From the NCBI GenBank assembly GCA_015680685.1, contig MNCI01035176.1, forward strand, positions 12,024-74,023: a stretch of DNA of 62,000 nucleotides. Direction: 5' to 3'. The position numbers and the translations under genes are program-made. Origin of the DNA: Gnetum montanum (taxonomy: Eukaryota > Streptophyta > Gnetopsida > Gnetales > Gnetaceae). The notes beneath the pieces were generated by a model. It was not told where the DNA came from. It searched no databases and was given only the letters and a program-made list of their open reading frames with translations. Positions 36,354 through 47,870 of the stretch are shown here, piece by piece (position 1 is the first letter of the stretch; each line of letters opens with the position of its first letter).

Positions 36354-36720
36354 GGTATCAGCTTTTTTATATTTATTTGGCAAGCTCAGACTATCTATAG
36401 CTGTGTTACTTTGCCAAAAAAGGAACGATGGGTCATAAGCCCCTATCTATTATCTAAGTCATGCTATATTTGCATACGAAACAAGGTACAATGAAGTGGA
36501 GCATAACATTTTAGCATTGGTTTTTACACTCAAGAAATGTAGACACTATCTTTTCTGCATCCAGGTCAACATAATTTGCAAAAACAATGTTCTGCGAGCT
36601 ATCTCAAACAACTTGTATGAGAGTAGTAGGATAGCTCGTTGGAAAGCTATCACAGCTGAATTTGACTTACATTATGTTGGTCAATCATCCACTAAAGGTC
36701 AACTATAGCTGACCAGCTTG
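36354..36720 (+). pseudogene. pol: RNase H of element C
   Basis: Reads FYIYLASSDY (a YDAS-like start without the Asp), PLSIYYLSHA, RYNEVEHNILALVFTLKKCRHYLF (open from 36496) and RIARWKAITAEFDLHYV. Order and spacing are those of the Ty3/gypsy RNase H directly following RT. It is inactive as read, because the first catalytic Asp is missing and stops occur. Confidence 0.75.
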
Positions 36721-36739
36721 CAACATCGCCTATTAACAA

Positions 36740-37290
36740 TCAAGCTACGATAGAGCCAGAATTTCCGAATGAGCATGTATATAGTTTAAGCCTTGTACCA
36801 ATAGGCCTCGAAGCCACGTTGTATTTTTATGGGGCTTTGACTACCAAAGGCGGTAGTGCTGCCACCGTCATTACGCTCTCCCCTAAAGATGTTTTTCCAT
36901 TGGCCTATCACCTGGCGTTTCCATGTACGAACAATGTGGCAAAGCACGAGGGGCTTCTTAGGGGACTGTTAACAACCAGAGAATTCAACATTCAACACCT
37001 AGCAATCCAAGATAATTTGATGCTCATCATCAATCAAATCATAGGGGTATACACCTACAAAGCTGTGCATCTATGGCCCTACTGCAATATGGCTAAAGAT
37101 CTTCTGAAACAGTTCATGATGATCGACGTCTAACACATTCTGTGTAATGAAAACACTATAGTCGATGCACTAGCCACACTGCCATTAAACATGCCACCAC
37201 ATTTGTTTTCCACTTGGCCTGCTTTAATGATGGAATGTAGAGACCCTATCATTCAAGTAGCACAAATCTCTTGATTAAACACGGGAGGAA
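36740..37290 (+). pseudogene. pol: second (archaeal-type) RNase H of element C
   Basis: 36819-37133 is open: YFYGALTTKGGSAATVITLSP, LAFPCTNNVAKHEGLLRGLL, LAIQDNLMLIINQIIGVY, and later ENTIVDALATLP. Compared with the archaeal-type pattern (FDGA, EYEAL, GDS, DALA) the first Asp is Tyr, the Glu is kept, GDS is QDN and the last Asp is kept. This extra domain marks the Tat/Ogre lineage. Confidence 0.8.
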
Positions 37291-37379
37291 TGCCAGAATG
37301 GTACAAAAACATGAAAACTTACCTTCTGCATGGCGAACCACCGCATGAGCTAACATATGCACAAAAAGATGCAGTGCGC

Positions 37380-38540
37380 AAGCATGCTAGGTAATACGTC
37401 ATCATCGGAGACAGTACTCTCTGTAGACGCTCTTTTGATGGGGTATTACTAACCTGCATTAATAATTCCCAAGCACAATGAATAGTTAGCGAAGTCCATG
37501 AGGGGCTATGTGGAGGACACATAGCCCCATGAGCCATGGTAGCTAAAATTAGACACCTAGGGTACTATTGGCCATACATGGAAAGGGACTGCCTTACCAA
37601 GGTCAAGACATGTGACACGTGCCAGCGTTACGCAAAATTAATACACGTGTCACCAACCGAGTTACATACTACATAGATTAATTTGTCATTCCAATGATGG
37701 GGACTAGATATCATAGGTCCCATCATGCCTAAATCTTCCACAGGACATAGCTTCATTATCACCACCATTGAGTATTTCAAAAAGTGGGTTGAGGCTATCA
37801 CCTTATGGAAGATTACATCCCAATAGGTTTGCCATTTCATTTTAGACAACATAGTAACTAGGTTTGGGCTTCCTATGACTATTGTGATCGATAATGGGCC
37901 ACAATTCAGTAGTGCCAAAACCAAATCTTTCTGCAGTAACCTTGGCATTAGGAAATCTTTCTCCTCACCCTATTACCTGCAAGCAAATGGTCAAGCAAAA
38001 GCAACAAACAAGGTAATTATCAATCTACTCAAGAAGATGCTCAGCAACAACAAAAAATGATGGCATGAAAAAATCCTCTACGTGCTATGGGATTATTGTA
38101 CGACATGTAGAACAGCTACTAATAGGACACCCTACAACTTAGTCTATGGATCTGAAGCAGTGTTGCCCTTGGACCTACAAATCCCCTCATTGTAGATGGT
38201 CCTCTCCATGGTTATAAATGAGACTCAACACAACGAGTCTAAGATTGTGGATTTAGACTCAGTGGAGGAGAAGCACATCCAAATTCTTGACACCATCGAA
38301 AGGTATCAAGATAGGCAGAGATAGAAGCATCATCACAACTTGCATCAATGACTGATCAAGAAAGGAGACTTGGTTCTCAAAGCTGTTCGTGAACCAGTGG
38401 GCAAATTCTCTGCAAGTTGGGAAGGCCCTTTCTTGGTTATCAACGCATACGGCAACGAATCATTTAGGCTAGCAGACATCAATGGCAATGAACACCCAAA
38501 TCCAGTGAATCATCTATATTTGAAGCAGTACTACATCTAA
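37380..38540 (+). pseudogene. pol: integrase of element C
   Basis: The zinc domain has VHEGLCGGHIAP, LGYYWPYMERD and CDTCQRYAK. The core has WGLDIIGPI, VIDNGPQFSS (37884-37913) and PYYLQANGQAKATNKVI (37969-38019). The residue expected to be the catalytic Glu (QAEATNK) is Lys. The C-terminal GPY-type module is readable as SWEGPFLVINAY. Stops are few and mainly TGA/TAG. It ends at TAA 38538-38540. The insertion of C into B happened in the equivalent gene of B. Confidence 0.85.
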
Positions 38541-40162
38541 GCATCGACTCAGCTTAAGCGCAAGGTAACAAATGTTTGCTACAATGTAAAATTGGAAAAG
38601 TTGTACAAGTCCACTACAATGTAAAACTAGAAAAGTCATAAACATTCACTGTGACATAAAATTGGCAAAGTTGTACATGTTCGCTACGATGTAAAACTGG
38701 CATTTCTTGCACACGTCCACCAAGACGCTAAACTAACAAAGTTTCCAATCGTTCACCATGACGTGAAACTGGTAAGGTAAGCATACATCTGCTAAGATGC
38801 TAAACTAGCATAGACTTGTCCCTGGGTCCTGACATAAAATTGACACCCACAACATAGTCTGCTGGGACCATAAACTAGCTCTTCCACCATCCACTATGAC
38901 ATAAAACTAGCAGGTTTTAGTCTGCGCAAACATTAAACTGGGACCACGGTCTACTAAGACATAAAACTAGCAACAATAGTCAACCAGGACTCAAAACTAT
39001 AATCCGTCAATAGACAATCCATGAAGCAAGAGAGCGTGATCACTCTTGCACTGCATCCCTACCAGATGGAACGGGTAAGGCATTGGAACAGATGCAATGC
39101 CACTACCTCATTGGCATCCTACTAATTTTTTGGATATGCCGAAAGGCATACTACTGATCCCTCGGAGATGTTGCTATGATAGTCACTCTGTAGTTACAAC
39201 TCCTGGGATCAACTTCACCACTTAAGGCCCTGAAGAAACCATGATCATCCATAGTCTCGGTGGCCTCCACCTGTCACTGCCACCAGATTCTGGCTTAGCA
39301 GATTTACCTGACTGGTTCTGTACCTATTTGATTGAGCAAGATGAATCTAGCTGTCGACATCAACTTCATGAACCATGGCATCAACATTGGGACCCTTGCT
39401 CCTTGCTATGGTTCCTCTTTCATGGCCTTCATTCTTCTTTTCGCTTCGGACGGTGCTTGTTTCAATAGCCTCCCCCACTAGCGATTAGGATGATTTCTTT
39501 TGCTCTCTGTTCTCTCTTATGTTTTGCAAGTTACTTGTTACGAAAATGTTGATTGAGAATGCATTCATTAGAAGGAGAGGTGTCATGACATTCTGAAGTG
39601 GCTACTTGGACTAGCCTGGCTACTTGGGAGTGCAAACCCTACCTCTCCCTCCATCAGATACCTTACTTCGCTTTCTCCTTCCCTTATCCTTACGACCGCC
39701 TTTACCCTCTTCTTTGTTTGTACAGAGTGTGAATATTTAATCAATTCTTTCACATCATCATGTCCATGAACTAGCATAATGCAACTCGCCTTGTGGAATG
39801 TAAATGGGAAAAGCTTGGCAAAATGGATGTAAAATAAATCATCTAGGCCATACGGGCGTAACACAACTCGTCCGTGCAAGCCCTTCACATGCCGTATGGA
39901 AGTGTAACTTCTTGCAAATACACTCACTAAAATATGCCTAATGACTTGTTCGCGAAATTTTTATGTTCACATGCTTGAGTCTTCCCCGAACCTTCCTCCT
40001 CTCACTTCTTTAAAAATCCCTCCTATGCTCCTCCCCCTGCCTTCACACTTCCAAGTTTGACAGAGCGACATTTGAGCAATTGTCGACGAACATTGTTGGT
40101 TCCTTTACCTCTCTGGTGTTTCATATTCTTTATCGACATCTTTCGGGCAAGCCCTATAAACG
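38541..40162 (+). repeat. 3' UTR of element C with ACTAGC repeats
   Basis: 38570-39010 repeats a word of the form CTGCTAAGACATAAAACTAG at irregular 30-50 bp spacing, about a dozen times. Hypervariable tandem-rich 3' UTRs are typical of Tat/Ogre elements. 39010-40162 has no repeat or gene I can support; open frames at 39241-39468 and on the minus strand at 39583-39927 look like chance. Confidence 0.6.
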
Positions 40163-40180
40163 TCAACAAAGAGGGGCCAT
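40163..40180 (+). other. polypurine tract of element C
   Basis: TCAACAAAGAGGGGCCAT immediately before the LTR. The identical 18 bases precede the LTR of element D (58971-58954, minus strand). It is the primer for plus-strand DNA synthesis. Confidence 0.85.
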
Positions 40181-41708
40181 TGAAACACCATGAAAATTTC
40201 GAGGCCTCAATGGTTCAGATAAATCTTGTGATTCAGGCAAGGATTTGCAACAAGTCATGGCCTAGCAAGTTCCCTTTTAGGCTAAGGGTCTGTTCTGCCA
40301 TGCTATGTAGCACAACATAATAAACTCCAAAGGAGAGAACAAGACAAGGGGTGCACAACGACAAGCCTTCAACTTTGCAAGTTTTCTATGTTTCAAAAAA
40401 TCTTAACTTTTGGCATATTACGCCGCATTACGCAACATAGCATAACATAGCATAACATAGCATAATGTTAGAAGGCAGTCCATCGCAACAACAGAGATGA
40501 CAAGATTCGAGACCTCGATTGTCCAGCAAAATCTCAACACTTAAGCAACGATCCGCAACGTGCTACACATTTCAGCAAGTTTTCCTTTTTGGTTAAGGGG
40601 CCTATTATGCTACATTACGCAGTGTAGCATAATAAACCCCAGAAGGATTGATCAGAAACAAAGGAATCATAGTGGCAACACTTCAATTTTTTGCAGGTTC
40701 GCTGTTTTACGCTGAATTACACTATGCAGCATGATCTAGCATGATGCAACATAATACAAGCAACAACAAAGAGGGCACAATTCAGGCATCAGCAATTCAT
40801 ACGTCACAATACGCTCTAGCGTATTGTAGTGTAAACAAAGAATAGTTTGTTGCCAAAACTCCAACAAAAGTTGTTTACAACACATTACGCTTCAAAGTGT
40901 AATGTAGCATGGTGCTACAAGCTTCAAACACAAACACACCAAGTCAACAGAATCTTATAGGTTCAGGACACGTGTCATCTAAACCATGTTTTTCTCCTAA
41001 CCCTAACCTTATAAATATTCCAGTTAACAAAGATCAAGAGGTGGGCAAAAAATTTTCCAGGATCAACAAATTTTCTCCGTGAGAGATTTTCTTTCATTAG
41101 CAATCGTTGACAACTTTTGGCAAATATTGACAAGAGAGCAAAGAGGATCAGAAATCGTAAGAACATCAGAGGTGATTGGCAAGAATCCTTGATCAGAAAC
41201 AGCCGATTAACAAATATTCTGCTTCGGGTCTAACTTCCTTGTGCCCAGATTGGCTAGAACAAGGTATATTGACCTTTGCTTGTTTTATCTTTAAATAGCT
41301 TTCTTGTTGTTGGCACGTGCTTCGTCTAAACTGAAGTCTTCCTGTAATCATTGTATCCAACATATTTTTTTCATAAGTTAAATCCCAAATCTTGGGATTG
41401 CACGCTCTCTAAATCTGATCTCCTATGTCCTATCTGTATAGATTTTGCAATCGCTTTAAATCATTTACATAATTTTTAATTACCTTTGAGATTAACGATA
41501 TTATATCTCCTCATAAAAATCACCATTTTGCCATCCAATTATTACAAAAAATTTACTAATTAAGTAAGTCCCTGTCTGATTGCCGAGACCATTTAGGGCA
41601 CCTCGAATTTGTCTTCTCCAGCACGGCCCTCACACGGATCCAGGGTTGGAACTGTATACATGGACATTCACTCGGTATTTCTAGTGATCAACATTTTCCA
41701 TCATTACA
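40181..41708 (+). repeat. 3' LTR of element C
   Basis: Begins TGAAACACCATG, ends CATCATTACA. TATAAATA is at 41010-41017. It matches 24070-25595 over its whole length, with mostly transition differences; many CpG sites of one copy are TpG or CpA in the other. Confidence 0.93.
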
Positions 41709-41713
41709 CATGG

Positions 41714-42501
41714 CTTCATCATAACCACAACTGAATATTTTACCAAGTGGGTTGAATCCATTCTCCTTAGGAGGACCACATCATAGCAAGTTTGCAAGTT
41801 CATCCTTGACAACATAGTGACCCGATTTGATCTACCCATGACCATAGTCATAGACAATGGGACAAAATTTAGCAGTTCAAAAACCAAAGCCTTCTGCAAA
41901 TATCTTGGCATTAAGCATTCTTTCTCATCACCATACTACCTATAGGTGAACAGCTAGGCAAAGGCCACAAACAAGGTCATCATCAACCTTCTAAATAAGA
42001 TGCTTAGTAGCAACAAACGATGATGGCACAATCAACTAGTATATGCACTATGAGCCTACCACACAACACATAGAATAACAATAGGTAAGATGCCATATAG
42101 CCTTATGTATGGGTTTGAAGCAATTTTTCCTCTTGAATTACAAGTCCCATCGCTCTGTGTGATCCTCTTGAGCTTCATTGAAAAGGCCCAAAAAAATGAA
42201 TTGAAAGTCATTGACCTTGACTCCATAAAGGAGAAGCACATGTAGATGCTTGATCACATCAAATGGTACCAAGAGAAGCAATGACAAAATCACCATCACA
42301 ATTAGCACCAATAGCAAATCAAGGAAGGGGACCTAGTCCTCAAGCCCATTCATGAACCCATGGATAAAATCTCAGCCAACTAGGAAGAGCCTTCCTTGGT
42401 CACCAAGGTTTACAATAACAAAGTGTTCAAGCTTGCTGATCTAGATGACAATGAGTTTGCTAATTTGATCAACCATTCATACCTGAAGTAGCACTATTCC
42501 T
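41714..42501 (+). pseudogene. pol: integrase of element B, second part
   Basis: Continues the gene cut at 24069: FIITTTEYFTKWVES, FILDNIVTRFDLPMTIVIDNGT, SPYYL, then AKATNKVIINLLNKML and WHNQLVYAL; C-terminal KLADLDDNEF and NHSYLK. The catalytic Glu position is Lys, as in C. About ten stops, mostly TAG and TGA. Confidence 0.8.
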
Positions 42502-44491
42502 GACATGCAACACTACATCAACAATAAAGCAAGGTAAGCGAGAGTTCAATATGACTTTAAACTGGCACAGATAGTCTACTACAACTATAAACTAGCATAT
42601 CACAGTTTGCTATGACTTTAAACTAGCACAACATAGTTTGCTATGACTATAAACTAGCACAACTCATTCTTGGGCTATGATGCTAAACTAGCATCCATAG
42701 CATAGTTCGCTATGACTATAAACTAGCACAACTCATCCTTGTTCCATGACAATAAACTGGCATGACATCCACCATCTGCTATGATGTTAAACTAGCACAC
42801 AACAGTCTACTAGGACCTTAAATTGATTTTTTGGTCTACTAGGACCTTAAGCTAGCACATCATGTGGTGTACCAAGACCTTAAACTATGTTCACAATTCA
42901 TCATGCCCAGCTCAATGTACATAGTTTTGTGAACAAGAGAGTGTAAATACTTCCCATCCTCTATCATCTACCCACATCTTGATGGGCTAGGTGGAATGGG
43001 GTGTTGCAATTCCAGAATAGAGTTCATGTTATCAAGAAAACACCTCTAGAACATTTGTAGTGTCATTTCCTATGGCATTTTGCTGATCCTCTGGAAATGC
43101 CCTTGGGCATTTTTTTGACCTTTTGTAGTTATTACCATCATCACCATCATCATTGGTTGGATCTCTCACCCTCAGAATCACCTGCTGGAATCCCAATAGT
43201 ACTATGGCCCAGCCACAACACTACCATCCTCCAACCCTCACCATTTCCTGGGCTTAAAAGTGCATCCAGTAGCATGGCTCCTCATTGTCCTACTGGATTT
43301 CTAGGCTTCTATCCTTTGTGTGGAGTCTCGAGCACCTACATTGCCATCACCTTTGGCCACCTCGTTGGCCTCCCTTGGGTGCTCACATTTGGTGTGGTTG
43401 TTGGAGCTTTTGTAGCCTTTTAGCTCTAGCACCTACATTGACCTTCATGCTTTGGCACTACATGCTCTTACAACTAGTCTAGCATTCATGACATTTGTAG
43501 TACCCTCGTAGTTAGTAGTTTGCTCTTATCTCTTAATTTGTGTGGTTGTTTTCTTGTTTCCTTTGTGTTTTGTTTGTAGGACAAAGACCTAGAGGTGCTC
43601 ATCCAAGGGCATGGTTCATCATAGCGGTAAGGCATCACATGGCTCCAATATGCTTGATTTGACTTGCTACGCTGATCAAAAGTGCACATACCTATTATCC
43701 CACTATAGCCTATTCACATTTACCCCTTTCACCTTACATTTCCCTACCTTCCCTACAAGCTTCCCTAATGCACATGACATCCTTCTTTTAGTTGACCACA
43801 AAACCCATGATGGACGTAATGCAACCTATCCCATGGAAAGCCTCTATGGGTTGGTCAAAGCCCAAGTGGATCTAATGCAACTCATCCTAGGGAGGAAGCA
43901 ACTATCCTATAGAGGTGACATGGTTGCCTCTAAGTAAAGCCCATCAAGTGGCACACAATCCACTCGATGATAAGCATCTTATAGCTAGCATTTTGCAAAG
44001 AAAAAAGCATAAAACTCAAAAGAAAACAATAAAAAGAAAAAGTGAGGTAAAACATATCCCTAAGAAAAATCTATAAAAGTTAAAATTTTGCAATTAGTCC
44101 AACCTTGAATTCACAATGGCCTTCTCATCAGCACTTTGACGAGAGGCCAACATGTCAGGGGTAAGCCAGTCCAATGCTGTGGGCAATAGCTCTCTCACAA
44201 GAACTTTGATGAGAGGCCATCATTTGGGTAACAAGCCACCCTAGTGTCGTGATCATAGTTAGTCATGCTAACTTTGCATCTTGCAGCATGATACATTGTT
44301 TGCATCTCATTCCTCCTTTGCCATCTTCAAGCCAAATCCCTACACTCATTACCTATAGCATGCCATGACCATTAGTAGTCTTCAGCTTGGCAAAGCACCA
44401 TCTAATCAGGTACCAATGAATGATATTGGTTTCATGCCTACTATGGTGTTTTGGGTTTTTTTTGACATCTCTAAAGCCACTCCTCGAAATG
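42502..44491 (+). repeat. 3' UTR of element B with ACTAGCA repeats
   Basis: 42540-42890 carries about eleven repeats of TTTGCTATGACTATAAACTAGC type at 35-45 bp intervals. The following 1.6 kb has no supported gene; the open frames at 43097-43423 and 43611-43937 have no recognisable motif. Confidence 0.6.
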
Positions 44492-44509
44492 TTGACAAAG
44501 AGGAACTAA
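44492..44509 (+). other. polypurine tract of element B
   Basis: TTGACAAAGAGGAACTAA directly before the LTR start TGAAACACC; same position and core as in A, C and D. Confidence 0.8.
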
Positions 44510-46233
44510 TGAAACACCACCAAAGTCGGGCAATAGCACTACAATGGCAAATTTGTCTAAGTGTCAAGATAAGAAAAATTTTTTCTAAGTGTTTGGCCCC
44601 ATGATCCTACTACTAGGGCTATGCTCTAGAGTATAGCCAACATAGCATGCAACATATAACCAAATCTACAAAATCTTCTAAGTGCTAAATAGAAATTGCA
44701 GAAATTCTATCTAAGTGTCTTGCTACACTCTTCAGCATAGCAGCACTCCAATGGCCAGTTTCCCTAAGTGTCAAACTAGAAATTGTCAAGATATCTTAGC
44801 ATGGAAGAATCATTTGGCATATTTTCTAACTCCTAAAGCTATCCCACCTACTACACTCCCAAGCATGGCTGGCATAGCAAGAACAAGGATTACAACTTTT
44901 GCCAGATTTTTCTAAGTGTTTGTACTATGCTCTATCCCATCCTACTACACTCTCTAGCATAGCAAGTGTAGTAGCACTAGACTTCAATTTTTGCAAGAAT
45001 TGCCTAATCATTATGCTATGCTCTAGAGCATATCTAGCATAGCAATACGAAACTAACTTCAAAAGCTTCTAGAGCTCAACATAGGCCTTCATTCCAACTC
45101 CAACACTCCTCCAGGAAGTAGGATCAGCAACATGCACTTTTCTTGTACCCCCTTCATGTCCCAAATTGTACCTATGCTTGGTCCCACTCAAAAGAGGGGA
45201 GAATGTAGTCCCAAAGTGTAGCCTCAAAATTACACTATCTTTCACTATTTGTAGGTACATTGCGGTCTTGGAACATGTAGTCTTAGCAATGTATCCATAG
45301 TCTTGAAATCTCTTGGGGTATAGTGGAGCATACTAAAGTGTAGCACTAATTGCTCTAGTGGGAGTGTAGCAAAGGTTAGTGTAGCCCCACCTACCCCTTT
45401 GCCACATGGCACTTGATCCACACTTTACACTAACCTTAAGCCTATAAATACCCCTACATCCAAACTCTAGAGGTTGAAAATTCATTCTAGTAGTGGACAT
45501 TTGAAGCATTTGACTAGCAAAAATCCATGCAACAATTAGCATCTCAAAGCATTTTTTGGTATCCAAAGCATCTTGAGCACCCCATACACTAGAGCATATC
45601 AGCCCCTTGGAAATACCTTTGCATCTCACTCAACACTGTAGCACACCGCAAGTCCACAGGACACCATGATAGCCAACCCAGTAGGAACGAACCTCATAGC
45701 ATATGTCAGTCTTCATGCTAGGACACCCCAATGACTCTAGCTATGCTCCTACTATGCCTGTCTGTACACTGCATACCTTTGCAAAGCTCATTTATAATTG
45801 CTACGCTCCGTGTCTTGGGTGGTATCGTTCTTTTCATCTTTCAAACTCCATTGCATTTTGAACATTTCCTTCATTATATCTCAAGTATTTTCTTTGACAT
45901 TTGATACAACATCCACATTTTTTGCTATTCTACATGTTTTTTTTGCACATTGCACTACTGTTCTCATGCAAGGGAACCTTGTTATGCTTAGGCCTAGTTA
46001 GCCCCAGTACTACCGAGAACATTATTAGTGCTCGCATTTTTGGCTAACCATGCCACCTCCTAGTTGTGCTTGCTACCTTGATTACAGTTGATAAAATCCT
46101 TGTTCAATCAACCAAATCATCTAGGGCACTCCACCTCCATTTCCTAGCAAAAGCCCTAGCATGAAGGCAAGGTTGAGGTTGTGCACCTGCGAACCCCCTA
46201 GTGTTCCAACAACCGATGTTTTCAGTCACCATA
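44510..46233 (+). repeat. 3' LTR of element B
   Basis: Begins TGAAACACCACC, ends CAGTCACCATA (the final CA has become TA). TATAAATA is at 45443-45450. It aligns with 9057-10754 throughout. It is followed by the target duplication ATCAT at 46234-46238. Confidence 0.9.
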
Positions 46234-46238
46234 ATCAT
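46234..46238. other. target site duplication of element B, right copy (ATCAT)
   Basis: Identical to 9052-9056. Joining the flanks restores a continuous minus-strand integrase C-terminus. Confidence 0.85.
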
Positions 46239-47400
46239 GGCCTCAAAAGGAAAGATTTAAACAATTATATAAGGACCTTCCCACAATGTCTGAAATTTAG
46301 TTTCCTATTGTATGTGTATGGTATTCTAGTAGAAAACCTTATCTTCCAATTGAAATTTTACTTTCCATATTCTAAGGTCATGTTGTTGTTTTTTGAATGC
46401 CTTGCGCATTTCATTCAAAGATAGGACTACCAATCAATTTTCATGTAGCACATTTAGATTGATTAATATTTCTAATAGTGTTAGACTTAGGTTAAGATCT
46501 AGGTCATGTGCTGTTGAGAGTGTATGAAGCTTGGATTGAATTGGAAGCATTAGAGGTTTTCCATACACCAGCTCATAGGGAGAGTATCTAATAGAGAGTT
46601 TTCATGTTGAGAAATAGGCCCAAAGGACATCATTGAGTTTTGTACTCCAATCTCTCTTGTATTTGTTGATAGTTTTTATTAGAATCTTTGTAATCTCCCT
46701 GTTAGTCACCTTAGCTTGACTATTGGCTTGGGGTGATAGGGTGTTAATTTATGTTCAACCCTTAAGTGTTGCATGATTTTTAAAAATGTGGCACCTATAA
46801 AATGGTCCCATTATCAAAAATTAGTTCATGTGGAACCCCAAACCAATTTACAACATTTTGTTGTACAAATCAAGTAAGAGTGGATGATATATAGTTAGTG
46901 ATGGCTATAGATTTTGCCCACTTGGTATAGTAGTTAATGGTGACAATTATGTATGCCTTCTCATTGGACATGGATGTGATGCAACCCATGAAATCTATGC
47001 CCCATATATCAAAGGGTTCCAGTGTTTAAATCCATTATTGAGAATCCTCCATTCATGCGGTCATCCCACCATCTCATTAATAGCACTTATAAGATCGAAC
47101 AAATTGGTGGCCATCCTTAAATATTTTCTTATCTTTCCATTAGGATTTTTATGGTTGTGCATTTCCCAGCATAGTGTCCTTCATAAGGGCCTTCATGAGC
47201 ATCCTAGAGAATGCATAGTTGATCTTTATCAGGTACACACCAATGAACCAAGCCATTAACACATACCTTGTAAAGGTGTCTATTAATTTCCATAAAGTGC
47301 TTAGCCCAAGGAAGAACCTATTATTTCTTCTTGTGGTCCAAATCTTGTAGCATCTCTTGAGTGAGAAGATTAGTGAGAATGCCATCATACCATTTTAGTT
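46239..47400 (-). pseudogene. pol: Athila-like integrase, main part
   Basis: The minus strand reads WGIDFMG, AYIIVTINYYTKWAKSIA and NWFGVPHELIFDNGTI (first two catalytic Asp kept), then after a frameshift [20 protein letters not shown] and [14 protein letters not shown]. The expected catalytic Glu (QAEV) is Lys. The frame ends at the insertion of B in the GPYIIV module and continues at 9051-8870. WGIDFMG and VTNREI are typical of the Athila branch. Confidence 0.8.
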
Positions 47401-47479
47401 TTGTAGGTAGTTTTTCATTTATGGAAGCAATAAAGAGGAGTTCATTAGGAAACATATGAGATAATGGGCTTTCCTCCTC

Positions 47480-47870
47480 TTTATTATCCCATCACAACTA
47501 AGACAAGTGATTAGTGATGACATTCTTAGTTCCTTTTCAATCTACCATTGTAAGATCAAATTTCTACAAGATCACTAGCCACTGTATGACATAGGGGCTC
47601 ACCATTGGTTTGTTCATGAGGAAGCAGATGGCATTATGATCTGTGTGCAAAAACACATTATATTCAAGCACATAGTGCCTAAACTTTTTTAAACCATACA
47701 CCATTTCCATTAGTTCTTTTTTCATAGTGGTGTAATTTAGTTGTGCATCCATAATGCTTCTACGTGTGTAGTGGATGTAATGTGGACATTTCTTATCATC
47801 CAACTACATAAGCACACCTTCCAAGGCATAGTTAGATGCATTCATCATGATGTGGAATGGTCTAGACTAG
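47480..47870 (-). pseudogene. pol: Athila-like RNase H
   Basis: 47803-47564 is open: HYIHYTRRSIMDAQLNYTT, KELMEMVYGLKKFRHYVL and VFLHTDHNAICFLMNK, the classic Ty3/gypsy RNase H blocks with the TDH Asp in place. Then EFDLT-like KFDLTMVD and NVITNHLS. The first catalytic Asp region upstream is degraded. Confidence 0.8.

Larger units (their letters stand above)
24070..41708 (+). mobile_element. Tat-like Ty3/gypsy element C, nested in the integrase of B
   Basis: Length 17.6 kb. Order: 5' LTR 24070-25595, leader, gag, protease, repeat spacer, antisense gene, RT, RNase H, archaeal-type RNase H, integrase, 1.6-kb 3' UTR, PPT 40163-40180, 3' LTR 40181-41708. The LTRs are 1526 and 1528 bp. Over the first 100 bases I count 13 differences, most of them transitions. 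Coding frames are better preserved than in B but none of the pol frames is intact. Confidence 0.93.
9057..46233 (+). mobile_element. Tat-like Ty3/gypsy element B (contains nested element C)
   Basis: Complete but decayed: 5' LTR 9057-10754, gag, protease, antisense gene, RT, RNase H, archaeal-type RNase H, integrase, repeat-rich 3' UTR, PPT 44492-44509 and 3' LTR 44510-46233. Removing element C and one copy of its duplication leaves about 19.5 kb. The LTRs are clearly homologous but differ more than those of C (roughly one base in five over the first 200), so B is older, as the nesting requires. All its protein frames contain stops. Confidence 0.9.

Noticed and set aside
39583-39927. 114-codon minus-strand frame in the 3' UTR of element C
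   Set aside because: No motif, no counterpart in element B, and no splice or promoter pattern like the antisense gene.
43097-43423. Frame with a poly-His run in the 3' UTR of element B
   Set aside because: The His run comes from a CAT/CAC microsatellite; no conserved motif and no matching frame in C.
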